Assembly: GCA_036337715.1 (NCBI GenBank)
Contig: JAYZDS010000001.1
Span: 1 to 54,824 of the forward strand
Origin: JAURNZ01 sp036337715
Lineage (GTDB): Bacteria > Pseudomonadota > Gammaproteobacteria > Comchoanobacterales > Comchoanobacteraceae
Direction: 5' to 3'
Length of the DNA: 54,824 nt
Under the pieces are notes generated by a model that did no database searches, was not told the origin of the DNA, and saw nothing but the letters and a program-made list of their open reading frames with translations. Below are positions 49,302 to 54,824 of this stretch, piece after piece. The position numbers and the translations under genes were made by a program. The stretch's first letter is position 1. Each line of letters opens with the position of its first letter.

Positions 49302-51551
49302 TTAGTTTAAAATAACGTCAATTGATTGGCCTTTACGTTTAACCATAATACTATCAGATTTTTTAACATTACCCTTAAGTAGTAAATCTGCAATGTGTGA
49401 TCTAACTGCTTGATCTATTAAACGCTTAATTGGTCTTGCACCCATACTAGCATCATAACCATTGACTGCCAGCCATTCTTTAGCGCTATCGGTTATTTTC
49501 AAATCCACTTTTTGTTTTGATAGCTGATTTTGTAAAACATCTAAATGTTTATTGACTATATTTAATAAAATATGAGTATCAAGGGGTTTAAAAGGAATGA
49601 TACCATCCAATCTGTTTCTAAACTCTGGAGAGAAAAAAGCTTTTACTGCTTCATTAGAAGCAATGACTTCTTGTTCGGCTTGACTACTATTAAAACCAAT
49701 TATGCTATTTGGCTTTGAACTAGCACCTAAATTTGTAGTCATAATGATGATAGCGTGTCTAAAGTCAACCTGCCTACCAAGATTATCTGTTAAAGTCCCA
49801 TAGTCTAAAATTTGAAGCATGATGTTATATACATCTGGATGTGCTTTTTCAATTTCATCGAATAATATCACAGAATGCGGGTGTTTAATGACTTGATCAG
49901 TTAACACACCACCTTGATCATAACCAACATAACCTGGGGGTGCCCCAATTAATTGTGATACATTATGACGTTCCATATATTCAGACATATCAAAACGTAA
50001 TAACTTTAAAGATAATGCTTTGGAAAGTTGTATGGCAAGTTCCGTTTTACCAATACCTGTTGAGCCTGAAAATATAAAAGCCCCTATGGGTCGATTAACC
50101 TCTCTCAAACCCGCTGAATTAATTTTTATAACTTTAGCGACGCTACTAATGGCTTTTTGTTGTCCAAAAACATATTTAGATAATTGTTTTTCTAAATCAA
50201 CCACTTTGGTATTTTCTCTCAAATCTAAAGTATCAATAGGCACTCTAGCCATTCTAGATACAACAGACTGAATGACTTTCTTAGTCACACGCTTAGGATT
50301 GGTCTCAGATATATTCTGTTTTTTTGCAACTTCGGCACCAGCTTCGTCGATGATATCAATGGCTTTATCCGGTAAGAATCTATTTTGTAAATAATCTACA
50401 GACAATGAAACAGCATATTGAATCACACCTTTCCCATACTCAATGCCATGATGGTTTTCAAATCGACTCTGTAAACCGGTAATGATCTTAATAGTTTCTT
50501 CTTGTGTCGTTTCTCTTATATCAATTTTTTGAAATCTTCTTGTCAGTGCTGAGTCTTTTGAAAAAATATTTCTAAACTCAGAATATGTTGTTGCCCCAAT
50601 ACATTTTAATTGACCAGATGATAAAAAAGGCTTAATTAAATTGGCTGCGTCTAACGCACCGCCAGAAGCAGCACCAGCACCAATAATCGAATGAATTTCA
50701 TCAATAAATAGTATTGCATTTGGTGTATCAATAAAGTCTTGTAAAACAGCTTTAAATCTTTTTTCAAAATCTCCTCGATATTTTGTTCCAGCTAAAAGTG
50801 CACCTAAGTCAAGAGAATAAACTTGAGATTGTCTTAATTTTTTTGCAACCTTTCCTTCATAAATTTTCAAAGCTAAGCCTTCTGCTAATGCCGTCTTACC
50901 GACACCTGCTTCACCTACTAATAAAGGATTATTTTTTCTACGACAAAGTAAAATTTGCTCCATTCGCTTTAGTTCATCATCACGACCTATAATCGGATCA
51001 ATCTTACCGTTTCTAACTTTATCGATCAGGTTAATAGCATACTTTTCAATGTTCGTATCATTTGAACGCTCTGAAATCTGATCACCAAAAATATTGTCAT
51101 TATATTCAAGTGTATTTTGTTGTGTTTGTTGCATATGATTAAGATAATTTAAAACACTTGATTTTGAAACTTGCTCTTGTGTCAGAAAGTAAGCTGCTGC
51201 TGAGTCAGTTTCTGATAATATTGCCAATAAAACATCAATGCCATTAACTTCTATTTTTCCAGAAGCTTGTGCTTGCACTATCGCCCGCTGAATGACACGT
51301 TGATAAGATAAAGTTGGGATGGGTTTTAATTTTTTTGTTTTGACTTTTTCTGACAATTTTTCTTGAATATATATAAGTATACCAGATTTTAAATTTTGGA
51401 TATTAACATCTAAATTTAACAGCAATTGATTGGCATCTGGATTATCTAATAGCGCTAATAATAAATGCTCAAGTGTAACAAATTTATGTTTTTTTTGAGC
51501 TGCATCTGCAAATGCATCATTAATGGTTGTTTCGAGTGTTTGACAAAACAT
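49302..51551 (-). CDS. clpA: ATP-dependent Clp protease ATP-binding subunit ClpA
   Basis: A 749-residue AAA+ unfoldase: N-domain of two Clp_N repeats (1-140), first AAA with GEAGVGKT (213-220) and LFIDEIHSIIGAG, second AAA with GSTGIGKT and ILFDEIEKAHPDV. The IGF tripeptide in SIIGFNSS is the ClpP-docking loop. There is no middle coiled coil, which separates it from ClpB/ClpC. It feeds unfolded substrates to ClpP. clpS, normally just upstream, is not present; hemH is there instead. AGGGA lies 7 nt before the ATG. Confidence 0.96.
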   Translation of the reverse strand: MFCQTLETTINDAFADAAQKKHKFVTLEHLLLALLDNPDANQLLLNLDVNIQNLKSGILIYIQEKLSEKVKTKKLKPIPTLSYQRVIQRAIVQAQASGKIEVNGIDVLLAILSETDSAAAYFLTQEQVSKSSVLNYLNHMQQTQQNTLEYNDNIFGDQISERSNDTNIEKYAINLIDKVRNGKIDPIIGRDDELKRMEQILLCRRKNNPLLVGEAGVGKTALAEGLALKIYEGKVAKKLRQSQVYSLDLGALLAGTKYRGDFEKRFKAVLQDFIDTPNAILFIDEIHSIIGAGAASGGALDAANLIKPFLSSGQLKCIGATTYSEFRNIFSKDSALTRRFQKIDIRETTQEETIKIITGLQSRFENHHGIEYGKGVIQYAVSLSVDYLQNRFLPDKAIDIIDEAGAEVAKKQNISETNPKRVTKKVIQSVVSRMARVPIDTLDLRENTKVVDLEKQLSKYVFGQQKAISSVAKVIKINSAGLREVNRPIGAFIFSGSTGIGKTELAIQLSKALSLKLLRFDMSEYMERHNVSQLIGAPPGYVGYDQGGVLTDQVIKHPHSVILFDEIEKAHPDVYNIMLQILDYGTLTDNLGRQVDFRHAIIIMTTNLGASSKPNSIIGFNSSQAEQEVIASNEAVKAFFSPEFRNRLDGIIPFKPLDTHILLNIVNKHLDVLQNQLSKQKVDLKITDSAKEWLAVNGYDASMGARPIKRLIDQAVRSHIADLLLKGNVKKSDSIMVKRKGQSIDVILN

Positions 51552-51608
51552 ATTGAATTCCCTTTTCTATCTCTGGACCAAGTATAGTCAAAGAATCGCA
51601 AATCCGTC

Positions 51609-52598
51609 TCAAGAAATTTTTTCTAAAATAATTTTTTTGTATAAACCAATGGAATCACTAGAATTATTTAAACATGGAATGAGTTTTAGCGTGCCACCTA
51701 ATGACTCAGCTTCTTCGGCATACTCGCAACCTATTTCATGCAAGGTTTCAATACAATCTATTGAAAAACCTGGACAAATAACGTCAATACGTTTATCTCC
51801 CTGCGTTATTAAAGATTTAATGTGGTCACTTAAGTACGGCTTTAACCATTCTTGCTTACCAAATCGCGATTGAAAAGCCAGTGAATACATTTTTTCGTCT
51901 AATTTAAGCTTTTCAGCAACTAAACGCATGGTTTTATGACAATAACAGTAATATGGGTCACCAGCCTTAAATTTTTGTTTTGGAATACCATGAAAAGAGA
52001 AAATCAGATGATCACCTTGACCAGAAGCTTTCCAATGTGCCTTAACACTCTTAGCTAATAAATCAATATAAGTTTGGTCATCATGGTAGGATTGTATAAT
52101 CTGCACAGCTGGCACAAAGTTTTCCTTAGCCATAACTTTAGCCCATGCATCAAAAACACACGCAGTGGTTGCTGATGAATATTGTGGATAAAGTGGAAAA
52201 ATTAATACATCTCTCACACCCGCTTGTTTCAATTTATGCCATGCCATATCTAAGTTCGGGTTGGCATATAGATGTGCTTCTTCAACAACAACATCTTTTA
52301 AGTATGATTGTAATTTTTTTGTTATTTCGTGATGATCAACCAATAAAGGGGAACCTTCTTTTTTCCAAATTCTCTTATAATCATGAATTAACCTTCTAGG
52401 TCTCAGTGGTAGAATAATAAGACATAAAATCGGTAACCATATTATTCTTGGTAATTCAACCACTCGTTTGTCAGTAAGTAATCGCCATAAAAATAATCTA
52501 ATACTTTTTTTAGTTAACGCTTCAGGTGATCCAAAATTAACAACAATAACACCTTTTTTGGGTTTTATATTATGGTATTGAGAATCTTGCTTAGGCAT
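51609..52598 (-). CDS. hemH: ferrochelatase
   Basis: A 329-residue enzyme inserting Fe2+ into protoporphyrin IX. The catalytic His is H203 in FSFHGIPK and the conserved acidic residue is E284 in CIETLHEIG; VVNFGSPEAL and PLYPQYSSATT are family marks. CYCHK near 218-222 could contribute a cysteine cluster, but a full set of Fe-S ligands is not evident. It supplies heme to the Ccm system encoded earlier in the window. It overlaps ppiD by 8 bases. Confidence 0.95.
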   Translation of the reverse strand: MPKQDSQYHNIKPKKGVIVVNFGSPEALTKKSIRLFLWRLLTDKRVVELPRIIWLPILCLIILPLRPRRLIHDYKRIWKKEGSPLLVDHHEITKKLQSYLKDVVVEEAHLYANPNLDMAWHKLKQAGVRDVLIFPLYPQYSSATTACVFDAWAKVMAKENFVPAVQIIQSYHDDQTYIDLLAKSVKAHWKASGQGDHLIFSFHGIPKQKFKAGDPYYCYCHKTMRLVAEKLKLDEKMYSLAFQSRFGKQEWLKPYLSDHIKSLITQGDKRIDVICPGFSIDCIETLHEIGCEYAEEAESLGGTLKLIPCLNNSSDSIGLYKKIILEKIS

Positions 52599-54453
52599 CG
52601 ATAAACTTCTTTAATTTATACCGATCAACCAAGCCTGTGACAAGATCGTTGGCAAATATATTGCGCCAATCTTCTTGAAGCTGGCCATAAAAAACGTCAT
52701 TTAATGATCCAGTTGTATTTTTCCAATATTTAAGTAGATAAATATGGCCACTACTGGTAGCTAAATCGTCAATTATTTGCGTGTTATTATTTGGATTTTG
52801 TTGTAATGATAGGGTCCAAATCAAATTAGGATAATTAATGTCGTTGTAAGCATAAGTTACTTTTGGCAAATATTGCCATGATTGATTTAAACTTTGATAA
52901 TCTTTCTTAGGCTTAACCGCTTTTAGTATATTCAGGGCCTTTGATTGAGTTTTTTCAAGCTTGGCTTTATTCATCAATAGCTTCTTGATCTCGGGTTTGA
53001 CTTCTTCGTAGCGTTGGACATGTTTAGGTACGTAATTGATTTGTTGAATTACAACAACCTTATTAGGCCCTACAGACTTAAGGGTGATGGCTTTATTATC
53101 GTTTGTAGTTTGAAGCCATTTTGATAATTCAGGAAATTCCTTAAATGGAGAGACTGTACTTAAATTTGCAATATCAAGCAACTTCGTCTTCTTGATTGAT
53201 AAACCAGACATTAAACCAGCTAACTTATCCCACGTCACTGACCCTGAATACGACTGATCCATTAGATCATCCATATGAACTTGGAATTGCTCATTAGCTG
53301 AGCGTTGCTGATAATCTTCGCGCACAGTCGAAACGACCATTGCAAACTTTGGCACAAGTTCATCCTTATATGCTTTATTTTGTATTATGACAATAACATT
53401 ATCATCACCAATATTAATAATAGGTTTTTTTAATTTTAAGAAATCTTCCGTTATTAATTCTGGTGGTAACTCAGAGACTGGTTTCCATAGAGGGTCTTGA
53501 CTAATCAGTTCATATCCTTTGCCATGGTGTAACGCAATGTCATCAAGAGATTGATCAAATGTTGGATTTGTTCCTAAAAATGATTCAAGGAAATTTGTTT
53601 CAGAGGGCGTTAAATTTGAGTTTTGATTGACTTTAAGCACCCTTACATCAATAAGTACTTGTTCAGGTTTAACATAATTTTCAATATTTTGATTAAAGAA
53701 AGCTTTCAATTCTTCTAAGGAAGGAGATTTGCTTTGTTTAAATGCTTTTTCATCAATAATGGCAAATTTATACTGAAATTGATTTGGCTTAACGAAGTCA
53801 ATTTGGTGAGAGTCATAGTAAGTTTTTAGTTCTTTGTCACTAAGTTCTTGTACCTCTTGTTTGTTTACATCAAGAGTCATTACACTGATTTGCTTTCTGG
53901 CACTAGCAACTTCTTTTAGAAGATCAATTTCATTAGGCGTTGGCGTTGATATTTTTTTACTGATTGAAAATATTGCATTTTGCATCATATCAATACCTTT
54001 GATTTTCATTAGATGATCAATATTCATATCTTTTTGTTTAAGAAACTTTTTAAATTTTTTAGCATCATAAGTGCCATTTTCTTGAAAGAAAGGATCTTCT
54101 TTAATGTCTTTTTCAATTAAATATTTAGGAATCACAAAACCATACTTATCCATCATTGCCTGAATACTATATCTTGTGTGTATGAATGACCAAGTTTCAC
54201 TCATGATAAAATTATTTAATCGATCATAATCAACAGAGGGATTGGACGATAGTATTTTATTTTTTATGCTCTCATACGCAAGGTAAAAATCTTGGTGTTG
54301 AATAGGCACATTAGACACTTTACCTACGTATTTATTGGAAGAAGTATTATTCTGTAAAGATGGTGAAAAAACCAGTGAAAATACAAATAACACAGCAAGG
54401 AAAGCTGTAACGTAAACTGCGATGGATCCTTTTGAAAAATTTTTGATACTCAT
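52591..54453 (-). CDS. ppiD: periplasmic folding chaperone PpiD
   Basis: A 620-residue membrane-anchored periplasmic protein: one N-terminal helix (about 12-30, AVYVTAFLAVLFVFSLVF), a SurA_N-like chaperone region (YVGKVSNVPIQHQDF, IPKYLIEKDIKEDPFF), a diverged parvulin-like centre (about 230-370) and a C-terminal chaperone part. PpiD sits at the Sec translocon exit and assists outer-membrane proteins. The ATG has no good Shine-Dalgarno and lies 25 bases after a tRNA-Asp gene, so its mRNA may arise from a tRNA-mRNA transcript. Confidence 0.9.
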   Translation of the reverse strand: MSIKNFSKGSIAVYVTAFLAVLFVFSLVFSPSLQNNTSSNKYVGKVSNVPIQHQDFYLAYESIKNKILSSNPSVDYDRLNNFIMSETWSFIHTRYSIQAMMDKYGFVIPKYLIEKDIKEDPFFQENGTYDAKKFKKFLKQKDMNIDHLMKIKGIDMMQNAIFSISKKISTPTPNEIDLLKEVASARKQISVMTLDVNKQEVQELSDKELKTYYDSHQIDFVKPNQFQYKFAIIDEKAFKQSKSPSLEELKAFFNQNIENYVKPEQVLIDVRVLKVNQNSNLTPSETNFLESFLGTNPTFDQSLDDIALHHGKGYELISQDPLWKPVSELPPELITEDFLKLKKPIINIGDDNVIVIIQNKAYKDELVPKFAMVVSTVREDYQQRSANEQFQVHMDDLMDQSYSGSVTWDKLAGLMSGLSIKKTKLLDIANLSTVSPFKEFPELSKWLQTTNDNKAITLKSVGPNKVVVIQQINYVPKHVQRYEEVKPEIKKLLMNKAKLEKTQSKALNILKAVKPKKDYQSLNQSWQYLPKVTYAYNDINYPNLIWTLSLQQNPNNNTQIIDDLATSSGHIYLLKYWKNTTGSLNDVFYGQLQEDWRNIFANDLVTGLVDRYKLKKFIDA

Positions 54454-54478
54454 ATTGAATCAATATAATGTCAGTTTA

Positions 54479-54555
54479 TGGCGGAGTGGACGGGACTCGA
54501 ACCCGCGACCCCCGGCGTGACAGGCCGGTATTCTAACCAACTGAACTACCACTCC
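54479..54555 (-). tRNA. tRNA-Asp(GTC)
   Basis: Minus strand: the acceptor GGAGTGG pairs with CCACTCC, discriminator G, CCA encoded. The anticodon loop CTGTCAC gives GTC. T-loop GGTTCGAGTCC. It is last in the tRNA cluster and directly ahead of ppiD. Confidence 0.96.
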
Positions 54556-54567
54556 CGTGGTCATTGC

Positions 54568-54643
54568 TGGTGGGTGCTGAGGGGTTCGAACCCCCGACCT
54601 TCGCCTTGTAAGGGCGATGCTCTCCCAGCTGAGCTAAGCACCC
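54568..54643 (-). tRNA. tRNA-Val(TAC)
   Basis: Minus strand: the acceptor GGGTGCT pairs with AGCACCC, discriminator A, CCA encoded. The anticodon loop CTTACAA gives TAC. A 12-base spacer separates it from tRNA-Asp, the common gammaproteobacterial Val-Asp pair. Confidence 0.96.
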
Positions 54644-54672
54644 GATTTTGAAAAGATTGAAAACTTTTTAGA

Positions 54673-54764
54673 TGGCGGAGAGGAAGAGATTCGAACTCTC
54701 GATAGGGTTTAACGCCTATACTCCCTTAGCAGGGGAGCGCCTTCAGCCACTCGGCCACCTCTCC
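54673..54764 (-). tRNA. tRNA-Ser(GCT), copy 2
   Basis: Minus strand: the acceptor GGAGAGG pairs with CCTCTCC, discriminator G, CCA encoded. The anticodon loop CTGCTAA gives GCT. The anticodon arm is identical to that of copy 1 at 1440-1529, while the variable arm and T-arm differ. Confidence 0.95.
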
Positions 54765-54782
54765 TAAACCATGTGGAAGAAT

Positions 54783-54810
54783 ATTATATATACATATAAC
54801 GATGTGTCAA
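54783..54810 (-). promoter_or_regulatory. promoter of the tRNA-Ser-Val-Asp(-ppiD) cluster
   Basis: Minus strand: consensus -35 TTGACA (54810-54805), 16-bp spacer, consensus -10 TATAAT (54788-54783). It is the strongest promoter match in the window. The predicted start lies about 12 nt before tRNA-Ser. Confidence 0.8.
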
Positions 54811-54824
54811 GAGTACTCCTATCT

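Noticed and set aside
1440..54764. The window as an integrative element between two tRNA-Ser(GCT) att-like repeats
   Set aside because: Almost everything between is core chromosome, no integrase is present, and the two tRNAs differ along their length rather than being a direct copy.
54568..54764. tRNA cluster as a phage or island insertion site in use
   Set aside because: Sequence on both sides is ordinary, and no direct repeat of a tRNA end, integrase or mobile gene is visible in the window.

Overview
This AT-rich window comes from a gammaproteobacterium. The gene orders are typical of that class: yibN-grxC-secB, infC-rpmI-rplT-pheS-pheT-ihfA, queA-tgt-yajC-secD-secF, and ppiD next to tRNA-Val/tRNA-Asp. 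Short intergenic gaps, start/stop overlaps, an Aap-type amino-acid importer and many lineage-specific low-complexity or membrane proteins with eukaryote-like short motifs suggest a host-associated or intracellular lifestyle, perhaps Legionellales-like. That placement is inference; no rRNA or phylogenetic marker was analysed.

Layout. 1-1.3 kb: two tandem exported Cache-domain proteins. 1.4-5.3 kb (minus): yibN-like rhodanese, grxC, secB, msbA, lpxK, then tRNA-Ser. 5.3-7.9 kb (plus): rmuC and an unknown protein with a bipartite NLS-like motif. 7.8-11.5 kb (minus): aapJQMP importer, divergent from an isovaleryl-CoA-dehydrogenase-like gene and tRNA-Leu. 12.9-20.3 kb (minus): miaE, gpmI, a degenerate SDR, ccmC-D-E-F-G (ccmD newly located) and a 2OG-Fe(II) oxygenase. 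20.4-24.4 kb (plus): a three-gene island of unknown proteins closed by an intrinsic terminator. 24.4-28 kb: rluB and an alpha/beta hydrolase, then an L,D-transpeptidase and tatC-tatA-tatB in inverted order. 28-31.8 kb (minus): two related-looking polytopic membrane proteins, an MFS transporter and a YciO-like protein. 31.8-34.3 kb: yciB-bolA against bcp and nhaA. 34.4-36.5 kb: a divergent ABC exporter-like protein and tRNA-Pro. 36.5-41.5 kb (minus): tRNA-Val(GAC)-infC-rpmI-rplT-pheS-pheT-ihfA. 41.6-47 kb (plus): queA-tgt-yajC-secD-secF-infA. 47-49.3 kb (minus): two more polytopic membrane proteins inserted between infA and clpA. 49.3-54.8 kb (minus): clpA, hemH, ppiD and a tRNA-Asp/Val/Ser cluster.

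Themes. (1) Envelope biogenesis is heavily represented: lipid A (lpxK, msbA), protein export (secB, secDF-yajC, tat, ppiD), cytochrome c maturation and peptidoglycan crosslinking. (2) Several operon-first genes have a sigma70-like promoter whose -10 box ends 6-8 nt before the start codon, with no Shine-Dalgarno. They look leaderless, unlike operon-internal genes, which generally have SD sequences. (3) tRNA genes are welded to protein operons: tRNA-Val in front of infC, a tRNA cluster in front of ppiD, and tRNA-Ser 2 nt behind lpxK. (4) Unknown proteins are inserted at junctions of conserved blocks. Several carry hydrophobic-Thr-Pro motifs in soluble tails, and one adds an NLS-like motif. These are the best candidates for an undescribed host-interaction system. 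No CRISPR array, insertion sequence or prophage was seen, and no gene-free stretch exceeds 300 bases.
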